From Verrucomicrobiota bacterium (GTDB taxonomy: Bacteria > Verrucomicrobiota > Verrucomicrobiia > Verrucomicrobiales > Verrucomicrobiaceae): a stretch of DNA of 58,243 nucleotides. Position 1 is the stretch's first letter, and every line of letters begins with the position of its first letter. Location of the stretch: positions 1-58,243 of the forward strand of contig CAUJJC010000185.1 of NCBI GenBank assembly GCA_963204975.1, read 5' to 3'. The notes below the pieces were generated by a model. That model saw only the letters and a list, made by a program, of their open reading frames with translations. It made no database searches and was not told the DNA's origin. A program made the translations under genes and the position numbers. Shown piece by piece: positions 8,831-18,188 of the stretch.

Positions 8831-9280
8831 CTATTCGTGCTCACTCGTGGTCGAAGCCCGAGCACGCCGCCACTCCAGCCACGACGTGACGAGACCCAGC
8901 GCAAGCAGGATGCCATCGCGGGTGAAGAGCCAGGTGTAATTGGAGGCAGCATCGGACTTGCCGAAGCAGCCGCACTTGATGTCGATGCCGCGATGCCAGG
9001 CCCAGCCGATGGCGATGAAGAATACGATGAGCAGCAGGTTGAGCACGAGCAGGCCGCTCGAACGGAACACCCCGGTCACGACGGCGAGCCCGGCGAAGAT
9101 TTCCAGCCAGGGCAAGCTGATCGCCAGCCATGCGGCGTAGGGATCAGGCAGCATGTCGAAGCTGCGCACGTCGATGAGGAAGAGGCCAGGGTCGCTCGCC
9201 TTGAGCACGCCCGCATAGATGAACACGCCGCCGAAGACGACAGCCAGAACGCGCAGAATCCAGGGCTCGAACTTGGTCAT
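8831..9280 (-). CDS. MauE/DoxX-family membrane protein
   Basis: 149 residues with four hydrophobic helices (about 8-25, 50-70, 77-96, 120-137). The pattern FGGVFIYAGVLKASDP at the N-terminus and the WLEIFAGLAVV helix are typical of the MauE/DoxX superfamily. A KCGCFG motif between helices three and four carries a redox-capable cysteine pair, as in MauE-type proteins linked to thiol or disulfide chemistry in the envelope. It starts six bases after the stop of the exported beta-propeller gene, so both are probably co-transcribed. Role inferred only: redox partner or electron carrier in the membrane. Confidence 0.75.
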   Translation of the reverse strand: MTKFEPWILRVLAVVFGGVFIYAGVLKASDPGLFLIDVRSFDMLPDPYAAWLAISLPWLEIFAGLAVVTGVFRSSGLLVLNLLLIVFFIAIGWAWHRGIDIKCGCFGKSDAASNYTWLFTRDGILLALGLVTSWLEWRRARASTTSEHE

Positions 9281-9286
9281 TAGAGG

Positions 9287-10240
9287 CTAGCGGTGGATTT
9301 CGCCCTTGGTGACGTCACCGGGCACGTCGAGGAGCATGATCTGGTTGATCGTCTTGAACTGCGCGTGATCGGCCACGCTCCAGACGACCTTCTTGTCAGG
9401 CGTGACTTCGATGACCTGCGGCTGCTCGCCGATGTGGCCGTGGCCGAGGTAAACGCAGAAGACGGTGTTGCCGTTCGGCAGGCGCTGGCAGCCAGCCATG
9501 AGGCGCAGGGTGTTGCCGGGTAGATCGTTCTCGTTGAGTTCCCACACGCTTTTGCCTTGGGCATCGAACTCGATGACTTTGTGCCCATCGCCACAGGTGA
9601 CAATCATATTTCCATTGGGCAGCGGCACGACTTCATGCGGATCGCCGGGCACAGCGAGTTCGCGCAGCACCTTGCCGTCGGCGTCGAGTTCCACGACTTT
9701 ACCCTCCCCTTTGAAGCACACGAGGTAGTGGCCATTCGCGAGCTTGCGCGTGCCGCGGAACTGGTTGTGCAGGCTGATGCTCGGCGCGGTGTGGAGCTTC
9801 ACTTCCTTGGCGATCTTGCCACTGCGATCCACCTCGATGATACGGCTAGTGCCGCATTCCACGATCATGACATTGCCATTCGGCAGGGGCTGGCAGGCGT
9901 GGCATTCGACGCCTTGCTCCACGTCCTTCTCCACCGTGGTGCCGTCTTTTTTCTTCTGCACCACATGGCTCATCGCCTTGAGGTCCTGTTTGTATTCCCA
10001 GACGACTTTCTTGTCGGGCGTGACCTCCATCGCTCCATTGAGGTAGCAGAAGAGGATGTTGCCGTTCGGGAGCTTCCAGCAGTCCTGCGGGTTCTTGCAA
10101 TCCCACTGCCACTCGATCTTGCCGTCTGCGGAGACGACACAAACTTTGCCGCCGCCGTAGTCGCAGCACAGAAATGGATGCGCTGCGTGGGCGAGCGATG
10201 AAACGAAGGTGAGGACGAGGGAGGCAACGATGAAGCGCAT
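9287..10240 (-). CDS. Exported beta-propeller protein with repeated LPNGN motifs
   Basis: 317 residues from the ATG at 10240; a GTG two codons upstream is possible and neither has a Shine-Dalgarno sequence. A signal peptide (about 1-20, ending SLAHA) is followed by repeats of about 45 residues with the pattern W-x-L-PNGN-hhh and DADGKV or DRSGKI turns, at least six copies. This is the pattern of PQQ-like/arylsulfotransferase-type propellers. The DKKVVWEY-type strands fit too. No catalytic residues can be pointed to, so it may be a binding protein. It is co-directional with, and six bases from, the MauE/DoxX gene. Confidence 0.75.
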   Translation of the reverse strand: MRFIVASLVLTFVSSLAHAAHPFLCCDYGGGKVCVVSADGKIEWQWDCKNPQDCWKLPNGNILFCYLNGAMEVTPDKKVVWEYKQDLKAMSHVVQKKKDGTTVEKDVEQGVECHACQPLPNGNVMIVECGTSRIIEVDRSGKIAKEVKLHTAPSISLHNQFRGTRKLANGHYLVCFKGEGKVVELDADGKVLRELAVPGDPHEVVPLPNGNMIVTCGDGHKVIEFDAQGKSVWELNENDLPGNTLRLMAGCQRLPNGNTVFCVYLGHGHIGEQPQVIEVTPDKKVVWSVADHAQFKTINQIMLLDVPGDVTKGEIHR

Positions 10241-10321
10241 GGGCACGGGAACGTGTCGCGAGTGGTCAATCAGTCAACGATTGCCCCTTGCGCTTCCGCC
10301 CTTCCCCATCGTGATAGCACG

Positions 10322-10939
10322 ATGATCGCCTTCCTCCGCGGCCGCGTGGCCGAGTCGTTGCCGAACCAAGCCATCATTGATGTCAGTGGTGTGGGTTACC
10401 ATGTGCTGATCCCGCTCTCGACCTATGACAAACTCCCGCAGCCGGGCGGCGAGGTGCAACTGCTCACGCACTATCATGTGACGGATCGCGACCACACGCT
10501 TTACGGCTTTTTCAGCAGCGATGAACGCGACTTGTTCCGCCTGCTGATCGACCGTGTCTCAGGCATCGGCCCGAAGATGGGGCTCGCCGTGATCAGCGGG
10601 ATGCCGGTGGTCGCCTTCAAGGATGCCGTCATCCGGGAGGATGTCGCGGCGCTGGCCAAGATCAGCGGCGTGGGCAAGAAGACAGCCGAGCGCATCGTGC
10701 TCGAACTCAAGGATAAGGTGGGCGTGGTCGGAGCCTGGCAGGAGGCACGAGCCAGCACGGCTGCCCATGACCCTGCGAAGACTGCCCAAAACGATGCGGT
10801 GCTGGCCCTCATCGCGCTGGGTTACAAGCAAGGCGAGGCACAAAAGACGGTGCAGGCACTGGTGAAGCAGCCCGGCTTTGATGCCGCCACGCTGGACGCG
10901 AACAAGCTCGTTCGCGAAGCCTTGCGCGCGATGAACTGA
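10322..10939 (+). CDS. ruvA: Holliday junction branch-migration protein RuvA
   Basis: 205 residues from the ATG at 10322, the start that gives the canonical N-terminus MIAFLRGRV. RuvA binds four-way junctions and loads the RuvB motor in recombination repair. Domain I is an OB fold (1-64). Domain II holds the two helix-hairpin-helix motifs, with GIGPKMG at 81-87 and GVGKKTAE at 117-124. A flexible linker leads to domain III (about 150-205, ALIALGYKQGEAQ), which contacts RuvB. No ruvB or ruvC is in the window. The gene is divergent from the beta-propeller gene, with an 81-base gap. Confidence 0.97.
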   Translation: MIAFLRGRVAESLPNQAIIDVSGVGYHVLIPLSTYDKLPQPGGEVQLLTHYHVTDRDHTLYGFFSSDERDLFRLLIDRVSGIGPKMGLAVISGMPVVAFKDAVIREDVAALAKISGVGKKTAERIVLELKDKVGVVGAWQEARASTAAHDPAKTAQNDAVLALIALGYKQGEAQKTVQALVKQPGFDAATLDANKLVREALRAMN

Positions 10940-10961
10940 CTTTTTTCGAGCGCAGAAAGCC

Positions 10962-13133
10962 ATGAGCGATTCTAACAAGCTGCTGCTAGCCAACACGCGG
11001 GCGCTGATTTCAGGCCTCACGGGCATGGGCGGGCACGGCTACTTCGTGTGGGACTACGAATCGAACCAGATGATCGCTGGTGGTGACCGTCTGGCCGAGC
11101 TGTATGGCTACAAGGAAGAAGACATCGAGAAGCGGCCCGGCGGCTGGGGATCGCTGGTTCATCCTGACGATTGCGCCATCGCCTCCAAGATGAAGCGCCG
11201 CCTCAGTCAGGCTGGCCCATCCACCATCGTGGCGGAACGAATCCGCGTGCTTCACAGCGATGGACGCTGGGACATCGTCCATATCAGCCAGCGAGTGCTG
11301 GAGCGGAGCCGCAAGGGCAAACTGATCTCCGCCATTGGCCTCTCCCAGGTGATCACCAATTACGTCGGCCCTTACGAGGAAGTGGTGAAACGGGAGGCCC
11401 TCTACCGGCAGATGGTCGATGAGGCTGGGGACGGCATCTTTTTGTTCGATGCGCGAGGAGCCATTTACTATGCCAATCGCTTCATGGAGCGCCTGCTGGG
11501 ATTTGGCACCGACGAGCTGCGCGGCCAGACCTTGTGGCAGATGTTTGACCTGCGTCTGAGTAGCAAGTCCAAGCTGGACTTGCGCAAGCTCACGAGTTCA
11601 CAAACACCTCGATTCGCCTGCCGTGCCCGACGCCTGGGGGGCGGCGAGGTGGAGATCGATCTGCGTCTGCGGCGTCTGGACAAGGAACGCTTCCTCGGAA
11701 TCGCGCGCGACATGACTCGCGAGATGCAGCTCGCCGAGGCCAGCAAGCAGCAGGCCGCCTACTATCGCGGTCTGTTCCTCAACAACACCTCGGGCGTGGC
11801 GGTCTTCGATGAACAGATGCGCATCACGGCCTCCAACCGTGCGCTGGTGTCGCTGCTCAAGCATTCCGAAAACGAGCTGCAAGGATCACGGCTCATCGAC
11901 TTCGTCGCCGAAGAGAGCCTGGACCTCGCGCGTGAGACGTTCAGCGCGATGGAGAGCAACCCTCGTTTCAACTCCACCCACCGCCAGGGAGTGAAACTGG
12001 TCCTTCGATCCAAAGACCAAAAGCTGATTCATGCTCAGCTCGCGCTCACGGCCATCGGCGACAATGAAAGCGTCTTCCGCCAGGGCATCGCGATCCTCAC
12101 TGATATCACCGAAGAGCAACGCTACCGCCAGGAGCGCGACGATGAAGCGCAGTTTAACAAGGCTCTGCTCGCCAACGCACCCGCAGCCATCATCGTGTGC
12201 GATCCATCGGGGCGCATCATTGATGTGAACCCGGCTGTGGAAAAGATCACCGGCTACACACGCAAACAACTCATCGGAAAATTTGGCTGGGAGTCCGGCC
12301 TGCTGGACGAGGAGCAGGCCTCAGGCACACGCGCCCGTCTGATGGAACTCATCAACGGCGCACCGCAGGTCAGCTCCACGCTTCGCGTCTTCACCAAAAG
12401 AGGTGGCATCCGCCTCTTCGAGACCCAGAGCACAGCGGCCAGGAGGCCCAATGGCGATGTCGCTTGCATCATCATCACGGGCATGGACGTGACCGAGCAG
12501 AAGCGGCTGGAAACCGAGGTGATCAAGGTGGCAGAGCAGGAACAGATGCGGATCGGCAATGATCTTCACGATGGGGTGGGACAGGTGCTCACAGGCATCA
12601 TGTCCCTTACCGAAGCACTCGAATCCACTCTCGAAGGCAGCGCTCAGAAGGAAGCCGCCCGCATTCGGGAGTTGGTGCGTGATGCGATTCAGCAGGTGAG
12701 GCAGCTATCGCATGGGCTGTCACCTTCGGCAGTCAAGCATCGAGGACTCGCTGCCTCGCTGAGCCTGCTCGCTGAACGAGTCAGCAGTTCCAAGCTGCAA
12801 TGCGAATGCCGTATCGACTGGGAGCCCAAGTTTACTAATGTCGAGGCTGAGACTCATCTCTTTAGAGTTGCGCAGGAGGCAGTAAGCAACGCCATTCGTC
12901 ACGGCAAGCCTACGAAAATCGCCATCTCGCTGAAGCGCGAGAACGGACAGTCTGCGCATATGGAAATCGAGGACAATGGTGTGGGGATCAAAGCAGGCCG
13001 AATGGCCAGTTCAGAGGGCATCGGAGTGCGCGTGATGCGCTACAGAATTGGGCTTATCGGGGGTGAGTTCGATATTTCCCGTCGGGAAGAAGGGGGCACC
13101 CGAATACGATGCAGATTCTCTTGTGCTCTTTAG
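10962..13133 (+). CDS. Soluble multi-PAS histidine kinase (HisKA_3 type)
   Basis: 723 residues without a membrane helix. Four PAS-like domains can be seen at about 25-130, 148-265, 272-385 and 398-515 (for example YGYKEEDIEKRPG, LLGFGTDELRGQT, and ITGYTRKQLIGK). The kinase part follows, with His536 in GNDLHDGVGQ, N box RVAQEAVSNAIRH, EDNGVGI, and a final GIGVRVMRYRIG box. It should autophosphorylate in the cytosol in response to a small molecule or redox cue bound by a PAS domain and pass the phosphate to the LuxR-type regulator encoded 56 bases downstream. It starts 22 bases after ruvA, perhaps in the same transcript. Confidence 0.92.
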   Translation: MSDSNKLLLANTRALISGLTGMGGHGYFVWDYESNQMIAGGDRLAELYGYKEEDIEKRPGGWGSLVHPDDCAIASKMKRRLSQAGPSTIVAERIRVLHSDGRWDIVHISQRVLERSRKGKLISAIGLSQVITNYVGPYEEVVKREALYRQMVDEAGDGIFLFDARGAIYYANRFMERLLGFGTDELRGQTLWQMFDLRLSSKSKLDLRKLTSSQTPRFACRARRLGGGEVEIDLRLRRLDKERFLGIARDMTREMQLAEASKQQAAYYRGLFLNNTSGVAVFDEQMRITASNRALVSLLKHSENELQGSRLIDFVAEESLDLARETFSAMESNPRFNSTHRQGVKLVLRSKDQKLIHAQLALTAIGDNESVFRQGIAILTDITEEQRYRQERDDEAQFNKALLANAPAAIIVCDPSGRIIDVNPAVEKITGYTRKQLIGKFGWESGLLDEEQASGTRARLMELINGAPQVSSTLRVFTKRGGIRLFETQSTAARRPNGDVACIIITGMDVTEQKRLETEVIKVAEQEQMRIGNDLHDGVGQVLTGIMSLTEALESTLEGSAQKEAARIRELVRDAIQQVRQLSHGLSPSAVKHRGLAASLSLLAERVSSSKLQCECRIDWEPKFTNVEAETHLFRVAQEAVSNAIRHGKPTKIAISLKRENGQSAHMEIEDNGVGIKAGRMASSEGIGVRVMRYRIGLIGGEFDISRREEGGTRIRCRFSCAL

Positions 13134-13189
13134 AGAAATAGCTAGTCTTCCACCAACCTCCCTCCAACATAAACAACTAGAACATACCC

Positions 13190-13828
13190 GTGAAGCATAA
13201 AATCTACATCCTCGACGACCACCCCATCGTTATCGAAGGTCTTACTAAAGTCATCAATGGCCAGGAAGACATGCAAGTGGTCGGCAGCTCCGACGATGCA
13301 ACGGCAGCACTCGCTCAGATCAGCAAGCTGAAGCCTGACCTTGTGGTGCTCGACATCACTCTGAAGGATCGGAGCGGTGTGGACATGATTAAGAAGATCA
13401 AGACCGCCGTCGCCACGACGCAGGTGCTGGTCTATTCCATGCACGACGAAAACGTTTACGCCGAGCGCTGCCTGCGCGCCGGAGCCATGGGCTACCTGAT
13501 GAAGGGCGAAGGCGGTGCCCGCGTGGTGCAGGGTATCAAGCAGATCCTGGGCGGCAGCTTCTGCTTCAGCGCCAATCTGATCGGCAGCATCGTTTCCGGT
13601 GGCGGTCCTCGCACCGGTTCCCGTGGTGAGCCAGGACGTCTCCTTAGTGATCGTCAGCTCGAAGTTTTCGAGATGGTCGGCCGTGGTTTTGACTCCCACG
13701 AGATCGCTGAAAAGCTCAGCCTCAGTGCCAAGACCGTCGATGCTCACAAGGCCAATATCCGCCAGAAGCTCGGCCTCGCCTCCGCTCGCGAATTGCTCAT
13801 GGAAGCCGTTCGCTGGGTCGAGAAATAA
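13190..13828 (+). CDS. NarL/FixJ-type response regulator
   Basis: 212 residues from a GTG at 13190. The receiver has LDDHP, the phospho-acceptor Asp in VLDITL, the switch Ser in VYSMHDE and Lys in GYLMKGE. The LuxR HTH (about 148-208) has LSDRQLEVFEMVGRG and SAKTVDAHKANIRQKLG. It sits directly downstream of the four-PAS kinase and is its obvious partner. A strong intrinsic terminator follows at 13867. Likeness to the regulator at 3156, including the YAER(C/S)LRAGA segment, suggests the two systems descend from one duplication, with possible cross-talk. Confidence 0.93.
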   Translation: MKHKIYILDDHPIVIEGLTKVINGQEDMQVVGSSDDATAALAQISKLKPDLVVLDITLKDRSGVDMIKKIKTAVATTQVLVYSMHDENVYAERCLRAGAMGYLMKGEGGARVVQGIKQILGGSFCFSANLIGSIVSGGGPRTGSRGEPGRLLSDRQLEVFEMVGRGFDSHEIAEKLSLSAKTVDAHKANIRQKLGLASARELLMEAVRWVEK

Positions 13829-13866
13829 GCCGCGATCCGAACTCGATTCCTCCAACCAAAGCAACT

Positions 13867-13900
13867 CGCCCTTCGATGAACTCGAAGGGCGTTTTGTTTT
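13867..13900 (+). terminator. Intrinsic terminator after the PAS kinase/regulator genes
   Basis: A perfect 10-bp stem (CGCCCTTCGA / TCGAAGGGCG) with a five-base loop is followed by TTTTGTTTT. It ends the plus-strand transcript 38 bases after the regulator stop. The other strand lacks a T run, so it works in one direction. Confidence 0.9.
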
Positions 13901-13918
13901 AGGAAGTGTCAGCCCAGT

Positions 13919-16039
13919 TTACTTCAGTCCATCGCGGTGCAGCAATGCCTCGGGATCAGGATCGCGGCCCATGAAATCGCGGAAGAGCTTCGCCGGATCT
14001 TCGGCGTTGCCCTTGCTCAGGATACAATCACGGAAGGCGCGGCCCGTCTGCGGATTGAGCACACCTTCGCGCTGGAAACGTGTGAAGGCATCGGCCACGA
14101 GCACATCCGCCCATTTGTAGCTGTAGTAGCCGGCGGCATAGCCGACGGCGCTGCTGAAAAGATGACCAAAGGAGCGTGCCCTGGACGGTGGCAGCGTCTT
14201 CAGGGGCATGGTGTAGCCTTTGGTGATCTCGCGGGAGAGTTCGTCCAGATCGCCTTCGTGACGCGGATGCTTGATGTGCAGATCGAGGTCCAGCTTGCCC
14301 AGGCTGAGCTGCATCATCGTTGCCCGTGCGGAGCCGTAGTTGCGCGCCTTGATCATGCGATCCACCAGCTTCGCTGGCATGGGCTCCTGCGTCTCATGAT
14401 GCTTGGCAAAAAACTCCAGGCTCTTGTGATCCCAGCAGAAGTTCTCCATGAACTGCGAGGGCAGTTCCACGAAGTCCCAGGCCACGTTGGTGCCGTTCAT
14501 GGAAGGCAGTTCCACGCTGCCAAAGAGCTGGTGCAGCAAATGACCAAACTCGTGAAACACGGTGGTCACTTCGTTATGGGTGAGCAGTGCCGACTTACCT
14601 TCAACAGGTGGCGACATATTGCCGCAGATGAGACCTAGATGAAGACGACGATCTCGGTTTTTCACCGGAGGACAACCCGTGAGCAAATGATTCATCCAGG
14701 CTCCGGCGCGCTTCGAATCACGCGGATGCCAGTCGGCATAAAACGAGCCGACATGCACGCCGTCCGCATTGCGCATCTCGTAGAATTTCACTTGGGGATG
14801 CCAGACTTCGACGGGGCCGGGAGTGTTGGGGTCAAGACTCGCCGGCGTGGCCTCCGAGGTGGACATGGGGTGCAGAAAGATGGTGGGCCTCTCCACCAGC
14901 TTCACATCGAAGAGATGCTCCGCGAGACGGAACATGCCGTTGATGACACCATCGACGGGGAAGTATTGACGCAGTTCTTCCGTGTCGAAATCAAACTCAT
15001 GCTTCCGCAGTTTTTCGGACCAGTAGGACACGTCCCAGGGCTCGAAAATGTCGTGCTCGCAGTGCGCAGCCTCAGCACGGAACTCCTGCAACTGCATCAC
15101 TTCGCGATCAAAGTGTGGCTTCACACGCTTCTGTAGCCGCTCGATGAACTCGAGAGCGGCAGCCCCGTTTTTGGCCATGCGTAACTCCAGGACGTGGTCA
15201 GCGAAGTTGTCCTTGCCCAGCAGCTCGGCCTTCTCGTGGCGCAACTTCAGGATCTGCCAGATGAGCGCGGTGTTGTCGTGCTGGCCGCCTCGACCGATGC
15301 CGGAGATGCCCAGCCAGACTTGCTTCCGCAATTCAGCATCATCACCAAACTGCAGCACCGGGAAATAGCTGGGGGTTTTGGCCGTGATCCGATACTTGGG
15401 CTGATCGAGCGTGCCGTGACCATTGGCTGCGGCATCTGCGCGAGCGGCGTCAATCGCGGTCTGCGGCACACCTTTGAGTTTGCTGACATCGTCGAGGATA
15501 ATCTCGAAGGCGTTGGTCGAATCGAGGACGTTGTTGGCAAACTTCTGAGCAGCGGCGGACAGCTCTGCCTGGAGTGCTTCCAGCCGGGCTTTCTTTTCAA
15601 CCGAGAGTTCCGCACCATGCTTGCGGAAGTTGGCCAGGGTCTCGGTCAGCGAGCGCTGATACACACCCGTCAAACTGCGCGCATCATCCGTTTTGCTGTA
15701 GGTCTGGATCAAATCCCAGAGATGGGGATTGAGCGGAATCTTCGCATGGAAGGCACTCACCTTGGCGAGCATCTTTTCGTGCGCGGTGCGCAGTTCCGGT
15801 GAATCGCAGACGGATTTGAGGTGCTCAACGAAACCCCAGGCCTGATCGAGTTCACGAGTGGCCTCTTCGAGCCCGAATATCACGGAGTCAAAATTCATCC
15901 GCCCACGATCCTGTTCGGTGACTGCATCGACGGCTTTCTGGGCACGCTCGAGGGCGAATTCGATGTCAGGGACGACGTGATCGGGGGTCAGAGTGGACCA
16001 ACGGATGTGGAAATCCTGAGTGAGGAAAGGGTGAGCCAT
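13919..16039 (-). CDS. M3-family zinc metallopeptidase (oligopeptidase A / dipeptidyl carboxypeptidase type)
   Basis: 706 residues from the ATG at 16039; the frame is open further upstream, but MAHPFLTQD is the natural family N-terminus. The zinc-binding motif HEFGH is at about 496-500, and the third ligand Glu is expected about 25 residues later (the WDFVELPSQFMENF segment follows it). The C-terminal YAAGYYSYKWADVLVADAF is diagnostic of the thimet-oligopeptidase family. Length matches E. coli PrlC/OpdA (about 680). It degrades short peptides, such as cleaved signal peptides, in the cytosol; no export signal is seen. It follows the LolA-like gene by 142 bases on the same strand. Confidence 0.93.
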   Translation of the reverse strand: MAHPFLTQDFHIRWSTLTPDHVVPDIEFALERAQKAVDAVTEQDRGRMNFDSVIFGLEEATRELDQAWGFVEHLKSVCDSPELRTAHEKMLAKVSAFHAKIPLNPHLWDLIQTYSKTDDARSLTGVYQRSLTETLANFRKHGAELSVEKKARLEALQAELSAAAQKFANNVLDSTNAFEIILDDVSKLKGVPQTAIDAARADAAANGHGTLDQPKYRITAKTPSYFPVLQFGDDAELRKQVWLGISGIGRGGQHDNTALIWQILKLRHEKAELLGKDNFADHVLELRMAKNGAAALEFIERLQKRVKPHFDREVMQLQEFRAEAAHCEHDIFEPWDVSYWSEKLRKHEFDFDTEELRQYFPVDGVINGMFRLAEHLFDVKLVERPTIFLHPMSTSEATPASLDPNTPGPVEVWHPQVKFYEMRNADGVHVGSFYADWHPRDSKRAGAWMNHLLTGCPPVKNRDRRLHLGLICGNMSPPVEGKSALLTHNEVTTVFHEFGHLLHQLFGSVELPSMNGTNVAWDFVELPSQFMENFCWDHKSLEFFAKHHETQEPMPAKLVDRMIKARNYGSARATMMQLSLGKLDLDLHIKHPRHEGDLDELSREITKGYTMPLKTLPPSRARSFGHLFSSAVGYAAGYYSYKWADVLVADAFTRFQREGVLNPQTGRAFRDCILSKGNAEDPAKLFRDFMGRDPDPEALLHRDGLK

Positions 16040-16181
16040 GGGGGGCGTGAACGGTGAAGGGCGTAAGTGAAGGCGCAAGCGCGAACACGAAGGGCCAAGG
16101 CAGAGCAAGCGCGAGGCCGGGAGAGCCTTTTCGACCTGTGCCAGGGACTTCGACGAGCACCCCGTGTGCCGTGTTTTCGAA

Positions 16182-16961
16182 CTACTTCGCAGGCGTTGCG
16201 GCAGCCTCAATGGTGGCCTCGCTGAAGTCAGCATCGGTAAAGTCCTGCTCGCTAGAGCTGGAGCCTGCGATCCTGGTCTGCGTGCCCTTCGCTGGGGTGC
16301 TCACGGTGAAGGTGCGGGGGCACCAGTAACCGCTGGGCAGGCGAATAACGTCCTCTGCTTCCACCACGCGGGCGGGTTGATCCCCACCATCGAAGAGCTG
16401 CACACGCCAGGCGATGAAGCGCTTGTCATCCACCCAGGTCTTCACTTTGCTGGGGCTGGTGCCTGCGGTTGGCGGTGTCGATTCAACGATGGAGCACTGG
16501 CCGCTGCGGACTTTTTCCTTGCCGATGATCTCGTGCTTAGACCAGTCGAGGAAATCGGCCAGCGCATCCTCCAGCGTCATATCCGTGCCGAAGATGGGCA
16601 GGCGCTTGTCGCTTGCTTTGAGGCTCTTGAATCCCTGTCCGGGAACAAAGGTCTTGGCGCTGAAGGCACTGCCTCGCTTGGTCAGCAGATGCAGGGCCTC
16701 ACCTTTTCGCTCCTTGGGGAAGGTGATCTGAAAAAGCTGCTCGGTGGCACCCTCGGCTGTGTCGCGGCGCTTGATCTGGGCGAGGATCACCTGCTTGCCC
16801 TCGGGCTTGGATTGCTCCATGCGCACGCGCACCAGCAGCCCGCCTTTCGGCTTCGCCGCTTTCAGTGTAGCCATCAGTTCCGGTGCGCTCCATTGGCGCT
16901 CCTCCTCGGCGTGAAGAGATGCAGTGAGCGCAAGGGTGAGAAGTGCAAGATGACGGATCAT
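16182..16961 (-). CDS. LolA-like outer-membrane lipoprotein-sorting protein
   Basis: 259 residues. A signal peptide (1-18, ending SLHAEE) leads into a LolA-fold domain. The segments GTDMTLEDALADF, IGKEKVRSGQC, VKTWVDDKRFIAWRV and SGYWCPRTFTV follow the order seen in the LolA_like/COG2834 group, which are periplasmic half-barrels that hold lipid chains. It is one of few genes here with a Shine-Dalgarno-like AAGGTGG before the ATG. It is third in an operon after an ATPase and an FtsX-type permease, which together look like a lipoprotein or lipid extraction system. The C-terminus has a Ser/Ala-rich tail beyond the fold. Confidence 0.8.
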   Translation of the reverse strand: MIRHLALLTLALTASLHAEEERQWSAPELMATLKAAKPKGGLLVRVRMEQSKPEGKQVILAQIKRRDTAEGATEQLFQITFPKERKGEALHLLTKRGSAFSAKTFVPGQGFKSLKASDKRLPIFGTDMTLEDALADFLDWSKHEIIGKEKVRSGQCSIVESTPPTAGTSPSKVKTWVDDKRFIAWRVQLFDGGDQPARVVEAEDVIRLPSGYWCPRTFTVSTPAKGTQTRIAGSSSSEQDFTDADFSEATIEAAATPAK

Positions 16962-16982
16962 GCACCACCTTTTGCACGAATC

Positions 16983-18089
16983 TCAGCCCTGCCGCAATGC
17001 CAAGCTGGGATTGATCTTGGTGCAGTGCAGGGCGGGATACAGCCCGCTGAGCAATCCCACGCCCAGGGCTAGACCGAGAGCGATGCCGATGAGATCGAGC
17101 CCGATGTAGGGCTCCAGTTTTCCAGACATGAAAGGGGTGATGGCCAGCACCTTGAGCAGCACCACACCAAACACTACACCCAACACGCCAGCGCCTGCGC
17201 ACAGAGCTACGGACTCGAATACGATCATCCGAAGGATTCGCGCGCGTCTCCAGCCGAGGGCGATGAGGATGCCGATCTCGCGCGTGCGCTCGAAAACGCT
17301 CATAAACATGGTGTTCATCACGCCGAAGGTGCCCACGAGGAGAGCGATCGCACTGGTGCCCCAGTTCATGGCCTCGAAGGTCTTCACACCATCATTGTTC
17401 GCCGTCACATCGTGCGCGGTGTCCACGCGATAGCCTTCGAGTTTTTTCTGCACGGTCGCCTGCACAGTGCGGACATCGTTGCCGGGCTGCACACGAATGT
17501 TGATGAAGTTGATCTTGCCCTCTTTCTGCATCACGCGCTGGAGGTGGGAGAGGTCCATGAAGATGGAGCCGTTCTCGACGAAGGCCTTGCCCTCGGCGAT
17601 GCCTGAGACGGTGAATTCCTCGGCCTCGATGGCGACAGTGTCTCCGGGTTTCTTGTTGAGTGATTCGGCGGCCAGCTTGCCCAGCACCACGGCGCGCTCG
17701 GCGGCGTCCTTGGGCTTGCGCCCTTCAATGACTTCGAGCGCATCCCAGAGATAGCTGCCCCACTCGCGGCCGGAGACGACCATGAGGGGCACTTCCTCGA
17801 TGCTGAGGGTCTCAACGAGCAAGTTCGTTGCGGCCGCTACGCCTGGACTCTGGCGGATGTCCATCACCGCCTTGTCATCAAACGGCTGGGCCTGCAAGCC
17901 GCTGCCCTTGCGCACCACGAGGTCTGTGCCGCGGGCTTTGTAGGCATCGTTCCAGCTTTCGGAGAGACCGCGCGCGAGGCCCAGCAAGGCCACGACTGCG
18001 CCAATGCCAACGCCGATGCCCATGATGGTGAGCACCGTGCGAATCGGGCGGCGAAGGAGGTTCTTGAGAGTGAAATCGAGAAGAGTCAT
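16983..18089 (-). CDS. LolC/MacB-type ABC permease (FtsX family)
   Basis: 368 residues. An N-terminal membrane helix (about 18-42, TIMGIGVGIGAVVALLG) is followed by a periplasmic MacB_PCD-type domain (about 45-230), then three C-terminal helices (about 240-265, 288-315, 332-355) with the FtsX-family TREIGILIALGWRR loop that contacts the ATPase. This is the mechanotransmission fold of LolC/E and MacB: ATP hydrolysis in the cytosol moves the periplasmic part. Only one permease gene is present, so it should act as a homodimer. It lies between its ATPase (99-base gap) and the LolA-like gene (21-base gap). Confidence 0.9.
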   Translation of the reverse strand: MTLLDFTLKNLLRRPIRTVLTIMGIGVGIGAVVALLGLARGLSESWNDAYKARGTDLVVRKGSGLQAQPFDDKAVMDIRQSPGVAAATNLLVETLSIEEVPLMVVSGREWGSYLWDALEVIEGRKPKDAAERAVVLGKLAAESLNKKPGDTVAIEAEEFTVSGIAEGKAFVENGSIFMDLSHLQRVMQKEGKINFINIRVQPGNDVRTVQATVQKKLEGYRVDTAHDVTANNDGVKTFEAMNWGTSAIALLVGTFGVMNTMFMSVFERTREIGILIALGWRRARILRMIVFESVALCAGAGVLGVVFGVVLLKVLAITPFMSGKLEPYIGLDLIGIALGLALGVGLLSGLYPALHCTKINPSLALRQG

Positions 18090-18188
18090 CGAAGGATGTT
18101 TGAAGGATGAATCATGAATGATGATGCGCGAGGGACGAGGAAGGAGGAGCGAGGCCGGGATGCGGAGTCTTCATCTCTCGGCCGCCAA

